Counted from the stretch's first letter, positions 1 through 8,917 are shown. The stretch: DNA of 64,000 nt from Bordetella ansorpii (GCF_900078705.1 NZ_FKIF01000006.1:806001-870000), one strand, 5' to 3'. Translations and numbers: made by a program. Notes: generated from the sequence alone by a model not told the origin.

Positions 1-189
1 GGTGCCGGCCGCGCCCAGCAGCACGGCGCGCTGCTCGGCGATGGTCTGCAGGATGCGCGTCACGCTGGGCAACACATAGGCCGGCAGATCGAGGCCGCGC
101 GCGGCCCCCTCCCACAGCAGCGCCACGCCCAGCAATCCCATGGCGGCACGCCGCGTAGCGCGGGAAGACCCCTTCATCGGCGTCTTCAT
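1..189 (-). CDS. ABC transporter permease, N-terminal part (runs off left edge)
   Basis: Only the first 63 codons lie in the window. The product starts with a short basic stretch followed by a hydrophobic segment ending in LLWEG, the same pattern as the first membrane segment of the next permease (VAWEG), so it looks like a second binding-protein-dependent (SsuC/ThiX-type) inner-membrane permease. Its ATG (189-187) overlaps the TGA of the preceding permease gene as ATGA, which implies translational coupling. Two paralogous permeases next to one NMT1-type binding protein suggest a heterodimeric channel. The substrate is not shown by the sequence. Confidence 0.75.
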   Translation of the reverse strand, partial: MKTPMKGSSRATRRAAMGLLGVALLWEGAARGLDLPAYVLPSVTRILQTIAEQRAVLLGAAGT

Positions 190-959
190 AGCTCGCTCCT
201 CCAGAACACGACCCTGTGCTCGATCCAGGCCACCAGCCCGTAGAACGACGTGCCCAGCAGGCCCGACATCAGGATGGCGGCCCACAGCGCCACGAAATGC
301 TCGTTGTACATGGCTTGCAGCAGCAGCACGCCCAATCCGGTGGTGTCGCCGAACCATTCCCCGGCGATGGCGCCCAGCAGGCTCAGCGTGCAGGCCAGGC
401 GCAGCGCCACGAAGATCTGCGGCAGCGCGGCCGGCAGCTCCAGGCGCCACAGCAATTGCAGGCGCGTCGCGCCGAAGCTGCGCAGCAGGTCGACCTGGCG
501 GCGGTCCACCGACTCCAGCCCGTTCAACGTGTTCACCGTGACCGGGAAGAAGGTCAGGTAGAACGCGATCAGCGCCTTGGCCAGGATGGTGTTGCCGAAC
601 CACAGCACCACCACCGCGCCGAACGCGATGACGGGGATGGTCTGCGAGATCACGAACAGCGGGAAGATCAGCTCGCGCAGCAGGCGCGAGCGATGGAACA
701 GCACCCCGTTCATCACGCCCACCAGCGCGCCGGCCACGTAGCCCAGCACCGTTTCCGACAAGGTGCGCAGAAAGCCCGCCAGGTAGGCATCCGGCAACGA
801 GATGATCGCATCGAGGATCACCGACAGGCGCGGCAGGTAATGGGGCGGCAACCCCGCCGCCACCACCAGGCCCTCCCAGGCCACGGCGATGACGGCGAGG
901 GTGACCACGCCGCGCAGCAGCGCCGCGGCGGCACCGGATCGTAGCGAGGCCGTCTTCAT
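186..959 (-). CDS. ABC transporter permease (SsuC/ThiX-type)
   Basis: A 257-aa inner-membrane permease, a normal length for the nitrate/sulfonate/taurine/thiamine-precursor permease group. Hydrophobic segments run through the whole protein (about six membrane spans). The cytoplasmic EAA loop that docks on the ATPase is visible around residues 160-182 (SFGATRLQLLWRLELPAALP), with the conserved G and the late LP. It lies 28 bp downstream of the binding-protein gene and overlaps the next permease by 4 bp (ATGA), so it belongs to the long minus-strand operon. It would form the pore with the partial permease and be energised by the ATPase at 3760-4680. The specificity is unknown. Confidence 0.9.
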   Translation of the reverse strand: MKTASLRSGAAAALLRGVVTLAVIAVAWEGLVVAAGLPPHYLPRLSVILDAIISLPDAYLAGFLRTLSETVLGYVAGALVGVMNGVLFHRSRLLRELIFPLFVISQTIPVIAFGAVVVLWFGNTILAKALIAFYLTFFPVTVNTLNGLESVDRRQVDLLRSFGATRLQLLWRLELPAALPQIFVALRLACTLSLLGAIAGEWFGDTTGLGVLLLQAMYNEHFVALWAAILMSGLLGTSFYGLVAWIEHRVVFWRSEL

Positions 960-987
960 GCGCGGACTCCCGAAGAGAAACGAAGGA

Positions 988-2010
988 TCACGGCAAGCGG
1001 TCCGCGGTGGGAATGGACTTCAGGAAGCTGGCGTCGAAAGCCTGCGTCACGTCCACCGGTTTGCTGACCACTTTGTTGGTGACCAGGAAGTCCTGCGCGG
1101 CGCGGATGGCGGCCGGATCGATCCAGAACAGGCCCTCGGTCTTGGCCTTGCCCTCGGTCATCAGGCGATAGGCCTCGGTCAGCATGAACTCCTGGTGGGT
1201 GCGGTCCAAGGTGGGCGCGACCTTCATCACGGCATCCACGGCTTCCTTCGGATGCTTCATGGCTTCGCGCCAGCCACGGATCGACGCGCGCAGGAAGCCC
1301 TTGACCAGCTCGGGCTGCTCTTTCGCGGTCTTCTGCGACACGATCAGCGTGTCGCGCGGGAACGTGATGCCGTAGTCCTCGGCCTTGAACAGCCGCAGCT
1401 TGTCCTCGCCCACGCGCTGGCGGATGGTGTAGAGCTCGTTGTACCAGGTGGCCGTCACTACATCGATGTCGCCGTTCACGAAGGGCGTGACGCTGACCTG
1501 CTGCGGCTGGATGTCCACCTTCGAACGATCCACGTGCTGGTTGGCCAGCATGCCGAACAGCACGTAGTTCGCGCCGGTGAACCAGGCCGTCACCTTCTTG
1601 CCCTCGAAGTCCTTCAGCGTCTTGACCGGGCCGTCCTTGCGCGCCACGAAGACGAACGGCGTCACCTGGTGCGCCACCCCGATCGACACGATGGGCATGC
1701 CCTTGTCGATGGCCGCCAGCACGCTGTCGGTGCCGCCGGACAGGCCGAAGGTGTCCGCGCCCGTGGCCACCAGGTTCTCGGTCAGCAGGTTCGGGCCGCC
1801 GGGATTGATGGTCAGGTCGATGCCCTCTTCCTTGTAGTAACCCTGCTGCTGCGCGTAGTAGAAGCCCGCGAACTGCGTCTGCGGCAGCCACTTCAGGCGC
1901 AGCGTGGCCTTCACCATGTCCTTGGCCAGGGCGGGCGCGGGCAGCGCCGCCATCGTGGCGCCGAAGGTGGCGGCCCAGGCCATCAAGGCCAGCAAGCGTC
2001 GTTTGTTCAT
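988..2010 (-). CDS. ABC transporter substrate-binding protein, NMT1/THI5-like
   Basis: A 340-aa periplasmic solute-binding protein. Residues 1-29 form a Sec signal peptide (MNKRR, hydrophobic core, cleavage near ALA-KD). The mature start, with LRLKWLPQTQFAGFYYAQQQGYY, is typical of the NMT1/THI5-like fold that binds pyrimidine-type thiamine precursors, riboflavin, nitrate or sulfonates. This family relationship narrows the ligand only to a small ring or amine-type compound. The gene sits between the TauD-like dioxygenase and the two permease genes, which links uptake to the catabolic enzymes of the operon. The ligand cannot be named from sequence. Confidence 0.88.
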   Translation of the reverse strand: MNKRRLLALMAWAATFGATMAALPAPALAKDMVKATLRLKWLPQTQFAGFYYAQQQGYYKEEGIDLTINPGGPNLLTENLVATGADTFGLSGGTDSVLAAIDKGMPIVSIGVAHQVTPFVFVARKDGPVKTLKDFEGKKVTAWFTGANYVLFGMLANQHVDRSKVDIQPQQVSVTPFVNGDIDVVTATWYNELYTIRQRVGEDKLRLFKAEDYGITFPRDTLIVSQKTAKEQPELVKGFLRASIRGWREAMKHPKEAVDAVMKVAPTLDRTHQEFMLTEAYRLMTEGKAKTEGLFWIDPAAIRAAQDFLVTNKVVSKPVDVTQAFDASFLKSIPTADRLP

Positions 2011-2060
2011 GTCGGTTCCCCTTGTCGAGTGTTCAGTGCGTGGTGAGTGCTGCGTGGGAT

Positions 2061-2903
2061 TCAGAACGGCCGCGTGCCGGCCACCGTGGTGCGGTGCATG
2101 ACACGGCGGTACTTGTTGTCGTCATAGGGCGTGGCGCAGTGCATGGTGCAGCGGTTGTCCCAGATGACCAGGTCGCCCTGCTGCCAGCGGTGGCGGTAGA
2201 CGAAGGCGTCGCTGATGGCGTGCCGGTTCAGCGCGGCCAGCAGCGCGTCGCTTTCCTCGGGCGGCAGGCCGTCGATCTGCTTGATGATGTCCTCGCCGAC
2301 GTACAGCGACAGGCGGCCCGTGGTGGGATGCGTGCGCACCACGGGATGCCGCACGTCGGGCGTGCGGGCCTTCTGTTCGTCGGAAAGCGGCGCGCGGTCG
2401 GCGAAGGCCTTGCCGTAGTAGCCCGCGTACGAGTGCGTGGCGGTCATGTGGCGGATGCGCTGCTGCGTGGCGGGCGGCAGCGCCTCGTAGGCCAGGTGCA
2501 TGCTGGCGAACAGCGTATCGGCGCCCTCGGGCGGCACCTCCACCGAATACAGCAGCGAGCCCATGCTGGGCTCGGCGACGTACGACAGGTCCGAATGCCA
2601 GTTCCAGCCTTCCTTGTGGTTGCCGATGGGCTTGCCGTTCTCGGACACGTTCGACAGCACGTAGATCTCGGGCAGCCCGGTGGTCAGGAACTGCTTGAGC
2701 ACGTGCGTCATCAGCGAGCCGAAGCGGCGGCTGACCTCCACGTGGCGCTCGTTGCTCAGCTTCTGGCCACGCACCAGGATCAGCGAATGGTGGTCCAGGT
2801 CCCGCACCAGTTGGTCGATCGCCGCGTCGCTGGCGGGATCGGCGAGATCCAGGTCCAGCACCTCGATGCCGAATCCGGGATGGAGGGAGCGCGTCTTGAG
2901 CAT
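2061..2903 (-). CDS. TauD/TfdA-family Fe(II)/2-oxoglutarate dioxygenase
   Basis: A 280-aa cytoplasmic dioxygenase that would couple 2-oxoglutarate decarboxylation to hydroxylation of a substrate. The Fe(II) facial triad is visible: H-x-D in GWNWHSDLSYV, and a distal His in NRCTMHCATPYDD. The 2-oxoglutarate-binding Arg is in the RRVMHRTTVAG tail. The reading frame is open further upstream, but ATG 2903-2901 is chosen because a good ribosome binding site (AAGGTGA) precedes it, the family's usual start matches, and the upstream extension is low-complexity intergenic sequence. The gene is in the same direction as the aldolase and binding-protein genes. Members act on taurine, 2,4-D, carnitine-like compounds and others, so the substrate is open. 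Confidence 0.9.
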   Translation of the reverse strand: MLKTRSLHPGFGIEVLDLDLADPASDAAIDQLVRDLDHHSLILVRGQKLSNERHVEVSRRFGSLMTHVLKQFLTTGLPEIYVLSNVSENGKPIGNHKEGWNWHSDLSYVAEPSMGSLLYSVEVPPEGADTLFASMHLAYEALPPATQQRIRHMTATHSYAGYYGKAFADRAPLSDEQKARTPDVRHPVVRTHPTTGRLSLYVGEDIIKQIDGLPPEESDALLAALNRHAISDAFVYRHRWQQGDLVIWDNRCTMHCATPYDDNKYRRVMHRTTVAGTRPF

Positions 2904-2971
2904 GTCTTTCACCTTCGTACTGTTTGGGGTTCGCGGATCGATACTGCTGCGTACTGCGTGATGCGGAGTGT

Positions 2972-3760
2972 TCAGGTCCTGTAGGAGGGATCGGCGCGGT
3001 CCAGCTGGCGCAGCAGCGCCGGCCATTCGCGTTCGCCGGCCACCAGGATGTCGCCCTTGTTCTCCCAGAACTGGCGGGCCGCCTTCTCGCTGACGTCATG
3101 GCTGGGCAGCACGATCGGGCCCGCGCCGCCGGCCACGGCGGCCTGCATGGACAGTTGGATGCGCGCGGCGCGCTCGAAGTAGTACAGCAGCATGAAGGCC
3201 TCGCCCACGGTGCGGCCCAGCGTCAGCACGCCGTGATTGCGCATCAGCATCACGCGGTGCTCGCCCAGGTCGGCCACCAGGCGCGCCTGCTCGTCCATGT
3301 CGATGGCCACGCCCTCGTAGTCATGGAAAGCCTGGCGGCGGTAGAAGCGCATGGCGAACTGCGACAGCGGCAGCAGGCCCTCGCGCTGCGCCGACACCGC
3401 AATGCTGGCGTCGGAGTGCGTATGCAGCACGCAGGCGGCGTCCCGTTTGCCCTGGTGGATGGCGCCGTGGATGACGAACGCGGCGGCATTCACTTCGTAG
3501 GGACTGTCGCTGAGCTTGCGGCCCTGCAGGTCGATGCGAACCAGGCTGGATGCCGTGACTTCTTCGAACAGCAGGCCGTACGGGTTTATCAGGAACTGGT
3601 CGTGCGTGCCCGGCACGCGCAGCGAGATGTGGTTGTAGATCAGGTCGTCCAGCTTCAGGTTGGCCACCAGCCGGTAGCAGGCGGCCAGCGACACGCGGGC
3701 CTCCCATTCTTCCGGCGGCATGCCCGCCGGGCACGCCGGCTCTTTCAGGGCGGCGTTCAT
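2972..3760 (-). CDS. Class II aldolase/adducin-family protein
   Basis: A 262-aa protein of the class II aldolase/adducin fold. The zinc-binding histidines are present as HTHSDAS and, further on, in MRNHGVLTLG, so the metal site looks intact. The family includes L-fuculose-phosphate aldolase, ribulose-phosphate epimerase and several decarboxylase/aldolase enzymes for small acids. Its ATG overlaps the stop of the ABC ATPase gene by one base (TGATG), so it is translated with it. In this operon it would cleave or isomerise a late, hydroxylated intermediate; that role is inferred only from position. Confidence 0.87.
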   Translation of the reverse strand: MNAALKEPACPAGMPPEEWEARVSLAACYRLVANLKLDDLIYNHISLRVPGTHDQFLINPYGLLFEEVTASSLVRIDLQGRKLSDSPYEVNAAAFVIHGAIHQGKRDAACVLHTHSDASIAVSAQREGLLPLSQFAMRFYRRQAFHDYEGVAIDMDEQARLVADLGEHRVMLMRNHGVLTLGRTVGEAFMLLYYFERAARIQLSMQAAVAGGAGPIVLPSHDVSEKAARQFWENKGDILVAGEREWPALLRQLDRADPSYRT

Positions 3761-4680
3761 CAGTGGCCTCCCGCTTGGCCGCTGGCGCGGAACGACTTCA
3801 TGCTTTCTTCCTCGATGGCGTCCAGCAGCACGCGCTTCAGATCGATGAATGCCGGCGAGGTGACGATGTCGGCGCGGCGCGGGCGCGGCAGGTCCACCTT
3901 CTGCTCCAGCTTCACGCAGCCCGGGCGCGCCGTCATCACCAGCACGCGGTCGCCCAGGAACAGGGCCTCGTCCACGTCGTGGGTGATGAACAGGATGGTG
4001 CGGCGATGCTTCTGCCACACGTCCAGCAGCCAGCGCTGCATCATGCTGCGGGTCAGCGCGTCCAGCGCGCCGAACGGCTCGTCCAGCAGCATCAGGTCGC
4101 GCTTGAACATGAAGGTGCGCATCAGCGCCACGCGCTGGCGCATGCCGCCCGACAGTTCGTGCGGATACTGGTTCTCGAAGCCGGCCAGGCCGAACTCGGG
4201 CAGCATGTCCAGCGCCATGCGGCGCGCATCCGAGCGGCGCGCGCCTTCCAGCTCGACGGCAAGGATGGCGTTGTCGATCACGGTGCGCCAGGGCAGCAGC
4301 AGGTCGCGCTGCGGCATGAACGACACCTTGCCCAGCAGGTCCGAGGCACGGCACGGCTTGCCCAGGAACTGGATGCCGCCGCCCGCATCGGGCTCTTCCA
4401 GGCCGGCCACGATGTTGAACAGCGTGCTCTTGCCGCAGCCGCTGGGGCCCACCACCGTGACGAACTCGCCCGGCGCGATGTCCACGCCCAGGCCGTTCAG
4501 GGCCTGCGTGGCGCCGAAGGTCTTGGAAATGCCGGACAGGCTGAGCAGCGAGCCGCCCGGCACGCGCGCGGCGGCGCCGGCCTGCGCCTGCGCGTCGGCC
4601 CTGCTGGCCACGGGCAATACCGTGGCGGCGGAAGCGCCCGCCGCTTGCGCGGCGGCCAGGCGGGATGAAGCGAACATCAT
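3760..4680 (-). CDS. ABC transporter ATP-binding protein (SsuB/TauB-type)
   Basis: A 306-aa ATPase of the nitrate/sulfonate/taurine importer group. After an unusual Ala-rich N-terminal extension of about 40 residues come Walker A (GPSGCGKST, residues 78-86), the Q-loop region, the signature LSGGMRQR, Walker B with DEPFGALD, and the switch His in ITHDVDEA. The start at 4680 (MMFAS) is chosen because a frame shared with the M20 gene upstream carries no ABC sequence; a start nearer residue 40 is possible. The gene lies between the amidohydrolase and the aldolase and overlaps the latter by 1 bp. It powers the permeases at 1-959. Confidence 0.9.
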   Translation of the reverse strand: MMFASSRLAAAQAAGASAATVLPVASRADAQAQAGAAARVPGGSLLSLSGISKTFGATQALNGLGVDIAPGEFVTVVGPSGCGKSTLFNIVAGLEEPDAGGGIQFLGKPCRASDLLGKVSFMPQRDLLLPWRTVIDNAILAVELEGARRSDARRMALDMLPEFGLAGFENQYPHELSGGMRQRVALMRTFMFKRDLMLLDEPFGALDALTRSMMQRWLLDVWQKHRRTILFITHDVDEALFLGDRVLVMTARPGCVKLEQKVDLPRPRRADIVTSPAFIDLKRVLLDAIEEESMKSFRASGQAGGH

Positions 4681-4753
4681 CGAATCTCCTTGCGCGACGA
4701 ACGCGTGGCGGCGCGATGCCGGCGTGCGTCCAGATCGTTGGAAAGCGTGGGAA

Positions 4754-6028
4754 TCATGGCCGGCCTTCCAGGGTGGCAAGCTCGGCCAGGACGTCGGCCA
4801 GCACGCGGGCGCCCGCGTACAGGTCGGCGGGTTCGGTGAACTCCGCCTCGTTGTGGGTGATGCCGCCGCGGCTGGGCACGAACAGCATGGCCGACGGACA
4901 GATGGGATGCAGATAGCGCGCATCGTGCCCGGCGGCGGAAATCAGGCCGCGCGCAGGCAGCTCCAGGCGCCGCGCCGCGGCCGCCAGGCGGTCGCGCAGG
5001 GCGGCGGGAAACGTCAGCGAATCGGCGGCGGACAGGCGCTCGACCTCGACCGCGCACGCCCCCGACTGCGCCAGGCAGGTCGGCGCCACCAGGCCGGATA
5101 GGCGGCGCAGTTCCTCGCTGTCGGGGTGCCGCAGGTCGATGGAGAACACCACCTGGCTGGCCACCACCGACGGCGCGCTGGGCGTGACGTCGAAGCGGCC
5201 CACGGTGAACTTCACGATGTCGGCGTCGTCGTGCAGCGCCTGCGCCAACGCCTGCACCATCGCGGTCGCCGCCAGCAGCGCGTCGCGGCGCTCGGCGCGG
5301 GTGGACGTGCCGGCGTGCGACGCCTCGCCGCGCACGGTGACGCGGAAGGTGTGCTTGCCCTGGATGCCGCTGACGATGCCGATCGGGCAGTGCTCGCGCT
5401 CCAGTTCGGGGCCCTGCTCGATGTGGGCCTCGACATAGGCGTACGGCACGCCGCCCAGCGTGCGCTGGGGCACCTCGCGCAGCGCGGCCGACGTGGCCGC
5501 CAATGCGTCCTGCACGGACATGCCGTGCTTGTCCCGCACGGGCAGGATGTCGGCCAGGGCACGCGCGCCGCCATAAACAGCCGCACCCATCATGCCGGGC
5601 GCGAAACGCGAGCCCTCTTCGTTCATCCAGGCCACGATCTCGACGGGACGCCGTGGCATCACGCCGGCCTGCTGGATCGCCTGCACCGCCTCCAGCGCGG
5701 CGATCACGCCATACACGCCGTCGTAGCGCCCGCCGGTGGGCTGGCTGTCCAGGTGCGACCCCGACAGCACCGGCGCGCCCTCGCCCGCCTGCCAGCGCAG
5801 GAAGAAATTGCCGGCGGCGTCCCGCGACGCCGACAGGCCCAGCTCCGCGCCCCATTGCGCCATCAGCGCCTGCGCCGCCGCGTCCTCGGCGGACAGGGCC
5901 GCGCGATCGACGCCACCCGCCGCGGTGGCGCCGATACGGGCCATCGCCATCAGGCGGCTCATCAGGCGGTCCTGGCTGACCTGTGTGGAAGGCATCGAAG
6001 TCATGGGCGTGGCAGTGTGTTCAGTCAA
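4754..6028 (-). CDS. M20-family Zn-dependent amidohydrolase (allantoate amidohydrolase / N-carbamoyl-L-amino-acid hydrolase type)
   Basis: A 424-aa cytoplasmic binuclear zinc hydrolase. The metal-site motifs appear in family order: SGSHLDSQPTGG (His92, Asp94), NEEGSRF, EAHIEQGP and the late GITHNEAE. Known members cleave carbamoyl or ureido groups (allantoate, N-carbamoyl amino acids, beta-ureidopropionate). This implies that the operon's substrate passes through a ureido, carbamoyl or amide-bearing intermediate. The exact start is uncertain: Met1 at 6028 or Met9/Met12 a few codons later. It is 5 bp from the alpha/beta hydrolase gene in the same operon. Confidence 0.9.
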   Translation of the reverse strand: MTEHTATPMTSMPSTQVSQDRLMSRLMAMARIGATAAGGVDRAALSAEDAAAQALMAQWGAELGLSASRDAAGNFFLRWQAGEGAPVLSGSHLDSQPTGGRYDGVYGVIAALEAVQAIQQAGVMPRRPVEIVAWMNEEGSRFAPGMMGAAVYGGARALADILPVRDKHGMSVQDALAATSAALREVPQRTLGGVPYAYVEAHIEQGPELEREHCPIGIVSGIQGKHTFRVTVRGEASHAGTSTRAERRDALLAATAMVQALAQALHDDADIVKFTVGRFDVTPSAPSVVASQVVFSIDLRHPDSEELRRLSGLVAPTCLAQSGACAVEVERLSAADSLTFPAALRDRLAAAARRLELPARGLISAAGHDARYLHPICPSAMLFVPSRGGITHNEAEFTEPADLYAGARVLADVLAELATLEGRP

Positions 6029-6032
6029 GGCG

Positions 6033-6914
6033 TCATTGCGTCTTCATGATCTCGGACGGGGCCGAGCGCGGATCGCGCGGCAGCCACTTGCCCTGCTCCA
6101 CCGTCGCCAGGAAATCGCCGACGAACTGGTTGAACAGGCCGGGCTCCTCGATGTTCAGCGTGTGGCCCGCCTTGGGCAGCACCAGCAGGCCGCTGGCCGG
6201 CACGGTGCGCTTGAGGAAGATGCCGGGCTGCAGGCAGTGATCGTCCTCGTCGCCCACGATCACCAGGGTCGGCACGGCCATCTGCCTGAGCTCGGCCTCC
6301 AGGTCGTAGAGGGAAGGCCGGCGCGCCTGCACGCCGCGCATGGTCATCGCCGAGCCCGTGGCGTCGTGTTGTCCCAGTTGCTCGGCGAACTCGGCCCAGC
6401 CGCGCGGATCTTTCAGCTGGAAGGCGATGCGCGAGGCCGCGGTGGAATAGATCTTCGAGAACTCGGGCGCGCCCAGGCTCTCGAACTTGTTGGCCACTTC
6501 CAGCGATACGTTGCGGAAATAGTCTTCGTACTGCTTCTCGGCGCCGTACCCCGCGCCCGCCACCACCAGCGACAGCGCGCGATCCGGATGGCGCAGCCCG
6601 AAATGCAGCGTGGCGAAGCCGCCCATCGACAGGCCCACCACGTGCGCGCGCTCGATGCCCAGGCCGTCCAGCACGTCGGCCATGTCGTCGACCGCGATCT
6701 GCTGCGAGTAGCTGTCCACGCTGGCCGGCACGTCCGAAGGCAGGTAGCCGCGCGCGCTGTAGGTGATGCAGCGGTAGCGCCGCGCGAAATGGCGCATCTG
6801 CGGCTCCCAGCTGCGCCAGTCGCCGCCGAACTCGTGCACGAACAGGATGGGCGTGCCGCTGCCGCATTCTTCGTAATGCAGGCTGACGCCGTCTCGGGTG
6901 GTAATGGAAGGCAT
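6033..6914 (-). CDS. Alpha/beta-fold hydrolase (RutD / enol-lactonase-like)
   Basis: A 293-aa cytoplasmic alpha/beta hydrolase. The nucleophile elbow is GLSMGG with Ser96. The oxyanion region is FVHEFGGDW, where the usual HG has become HEFGG. The acid lies near VIVGDEDDHC and the catalytic His in KAGHTLNIEEP. The sequence pattern is like 3-oxoadipate enol-lactonase and the RutD hydrolase that breaks aminoacrylate/carbamate in pyrimidine catabolism. It is encoded between the aminotransferase and the amidohydrolase in the same operon, consistent with hydrolysis of an ester, lactone or carbamate intermediate. The substrate is not identified. Confidence 0.88.
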   Translation of the reverse strand: MPSITTRDGVSLHYEECGSGTPILFVHEFGGDWRSWEPQMRHFARRYRCITYSARGYLPSDVPASVDSYSQQIAVDDMADVLDGLGIERAHVVGLSMGGFATLHFGLRHPDRALSLVVAGAGYGAEKQYEDYFRNVSLEVANKFESLGAPEFSKIYSTAASRIAFQLKDPRGWAEFAEQLGQHDATGSAMTMRGVQARRPSLYDLEAELRQMAVPTLVIVGDEDDHCLQPGIFLKRTVPASGLLVLPKAGHTLNIEEPGLFNQFVGDFLATVEQGKWLPRDPRSAPSEIMKTQ

Positions 6915-6935
6915 GTGTGTCCTTGTCAGGGTGCG

Positions 6936-8069
6936 TCAGAACAGCGCGACCGGTTCGGGATGCTTGCGGGCGTGCTCGACCATGGCGGGCAGCAGTTCGC
7001 AGCAGCGGTCGGCCCAGGCTTCCGGCACGCTCAGGCTGATCTTCACGAAACGCTCGCCGAAGCGCTTGGTGTGATAGGTGCCCTGGCGGATCATCACGCC
7101 CTCGGTCTGATAGGCCGCCACCAGCGCCTCGGGCCGCACGCCGGCATTGCCCGTTTCCACGATCAGCAGGTTGGCCTGCGAGGGATACACCGGCAGATGC
7201 AGGCCATCGACGCGCGACACGGCCTCGGCCAACGCCGCCTGGTTGCGGCGCAGGCGCTGCCTGATCCCGGGAAACCATTCCGCCTTGGTCTTCAGGCCGG
7301 CGATGGCCGCGCGCTGCGACAGCACGTTGCTGCCCAGGTTGTTGGGCGGCGCGCTGGCCAGGCGCTCGATGATGTCGGGGTTGGCGATCACCGCCCCCAG
7401 GCGCATCCCTGCCAGGCCCAGCCACTTCGAGAAGCTGTAGGTCATCACCGTCTTCTCGGGATAGAAGCGCCAGGCCGGCGTGAAATCGTCGGCGAACTGC
7501 GAATACGTGGCGTCGTGGATCAGGTAGGCGCCCACCGAGCGCGCGATCCCGGCGATCTCGCGGATCTCGGCCTCGGTGTGGCAGGTGCCCAGCGGGTTGT
7601 TCGGGTCCACCAGGTAGATCACGCCCGTGTCCGGGCCGACCGCCGCGCGCAACTGGTCGGCCGTCAGCTTGTAGCCCTGCGCCGCGTCATAGATCGGCAG
7701 TTCGACCACATTGGCGCCCGCCTGCCGCGCGAACATCATCGGCCAGGCCCAGCTGGGATCGGTGGTGACGAAATCCTTGCCCGGCTCGCAGATATTGCGG
7801 CATACGTTGTACAGGGCCTCGACCGCGCCGTCCGTGACGAAGGCGCAGGCATCCGGCACGCCGGCATCCCGCACGATCAGCTGGCGCAGTTCCTCGAAGC
7901 CGGCCGGCGGCGCGTAGGCGTGATAGTCGCCGCGCGCCAGCGCCTGCGTCACGGCCTCGATCACGCCGGGATGCGGGTCGAAGTGGTTGGTGTTCTGGCC
8001 CAGCCACATCAGGCCCGGCGTATTGCAGAGGCGGTCGAAATAGGCGTTGCGTTGTTCGAAGCTGCGCAT
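6936..8069 (-). CDS. Class I/II PLP-dependent aminotransferase
   Basis: A 377-aa fold-type I aminotransferase. Family landmarks are visible: a glycine-containing phosphate-binding region with TDGAVEALYN, the pyridine-ring Asp in YLVDPNNPLGT followed by IHDATY, the PLP lysine in TYSFSKWLGLAGMRLG, and the late substrate-binding Arg in RFVKISLS. The start at 8069 (MRSFEQRN) is chosen because the family begins here and the open upstream frame overlaps the SDR gene. It lies 14 bp downstream of the SDR gene. It would move an amino group to or from a keto intermediate of this pathway. Confidence 0.9.
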   Translation of the reverse strand: MRSFEQRNAYFDRLCNTPGLMWLGQNTNHFDPHPGVIEAVTQALARGDYHAYAPPAGFEELRQLIVRDAGVPDACAFVTDGAVEALYNVCRNICEPGKDFVTTDPSWAWPMMFARQAGANVVELPIYDAAQGYKLTADQLRAAVGPDTGVIYLVDPNNPLGTCHTEAEIREIAGIARSVGAYLIHDATYSQFADDFTPAWRFYPEKTVMTYSFSKWLGLAGMRLGAVIANPDIIERLASAPPNNLGSNVLSQRAAIAGLKTKAEWFPGIRQRLRRNQAALAEAVSRVDGLHLPVYPSQANLLIVETGNAGVRPEALVAAYQTEGVMIRQGTYHTKRFGERFVKISLSVPEAWADRCCELLPAMVEHARKHPEPVALF

Positions 8070-8083
8070 GGCGGTTCCGGTCC

Positions 8084-8869
8084 TCAGATGATGGACCGGC
8101 GCGAGGCGATGCCGCCGTCGATGGTCACGATGGTGCCGGTGATGTAGGCCGCGCGTTCCGAGGCCAGGTACACGATCAGGTCGGCCACTTCTTCCGGGCT
8201 GGCCGGACGCTTGGCGGGATACTTGTCGAACAGTTCCTCCCAGCGGCCCTCGTCGCCGTACCAATCGAGCGCGCGGCGCTTCATCAGCTTGACCATGCGG
8301 TCGGTGGCCACGGGGCCGGGATTCACGCCCACGACGCGGATGCCGTCATCCAGGCTGCGGCCGCCCACGCCGCGCGTGAAGGCCATCATCGCCGCGTTGC
8401 CGGTGGTGCCCACGATGTAGTTGGCGTCCCAGTTCTCGCCCGAGTTGCCGATGTCGTTGACGATGACGCCATGGCCGCGCTGCTTCATGTGCGCGTAGAT
8501 CTCGCGCGTCAGGGTCACGTACGAGAAGATCTTCATGTCCAGGCTGTCGCGCCAGGCCTGGTCCGACAGTTGGTCCATCGGGCCGGGCGTGGAGTCGGCC
8601 GCGTTGTTGACCAGCACGTCGACCTCGCTGCACAGCCGGGCCAGCTCCATCACATTGGCGTTCACCGACAGGTCCATGGCGTAGGTGTGCACAGTCACGC
8701 CGTATTGGCTCATCAGCGCGTCCTTCGCCGCGGCCAGGCCGTCGGCCGAACGGGCCGCCAGATGCAGCGTGGCCACGCCTTCACGCGCGAAGCTGTGCGC
8801 CGTCGCCAGGCCGATCCCCTTGGAGGCGCCGGTGACCAGCGCCGACTTGCCGTTTAAACCGAGTTCCAT
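8084..8869 (-). CDS. SDR-family protein with altered active site
   Basis: A 261-aa protein with the short-chain dehydrogenase fold, first gene of the minus-strand operon. The NAD(P)-binding TGASKGIG and the NNAA motif are normal. In place of the catalytic Tyr-x-x-x-Lys the aligned stretch reads GTTGNAAMMAF, so the Tyr becomes Gly and the Lys becomes Asn. The usual catalytic Ser position (IGNSG region) is also not standard. The rest (DGIRVVGVNPGPVATDRM) is well conserved, so this is not decay. A subgroup of SDRs with such a GNAA-type segment appears to exist, but whether it reduces its substrate by the usual proton relay is doubtful. It could act on an easily ionised substrate or in binding only. 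Confidence 0.85.
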   Translation of the reverse strand: MELGLNGKSALVTGASKGIGLATAHSFAREGVATLHLAARSADGLAAAKDALMSQYGVTVHTYAMDLSVNANVMELARLCSEVDVLVNNAADSTPGPMDQLSDQAWRDSLDMKIFSYVTLTREIYAHMKQRGHGVIVNDIGNSGENWDANYIVGTTGNAAMMAFTRGVGGRSLDDGIRVVGVNPGPVATDRMVKLMKRRALDWYGDEGRWEELFDKYPAKRPASPEEVADLIVYLASERAAYITGTIVTIDGGIASRRSII

Positions 8870-8909
8870 CTTTACGTATCCTCGATGAGCGTCCGGACAG
8901 CCGGACCTA

Positions 8910-8917
8910 TGTATACA
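8910..8917. promoter_or_regulatory. Candidate FCD-GntR operator half (TGTATACA)
   Basis: A perfect 8-bp palindrome TGTATACA lies about 40 bp upstream of the SDR start. FCD-type GntR regulators often bind short palindromes of the TGTATACA / TTGTATACAA kind (family knowledge). The same core, degenerated, recurs at 9099-9127, close to the regulator gene. Autoregulation plus repression of the operon is inferred. Confidence 0.5.

Noticed and set aside
2924-5101. 725-codon plus-strand open frame
   Set aside because: It is antisense to aldolase, ABC ATPase and M20 genes, all with intact motifs. Composition is typical of shadow frames.
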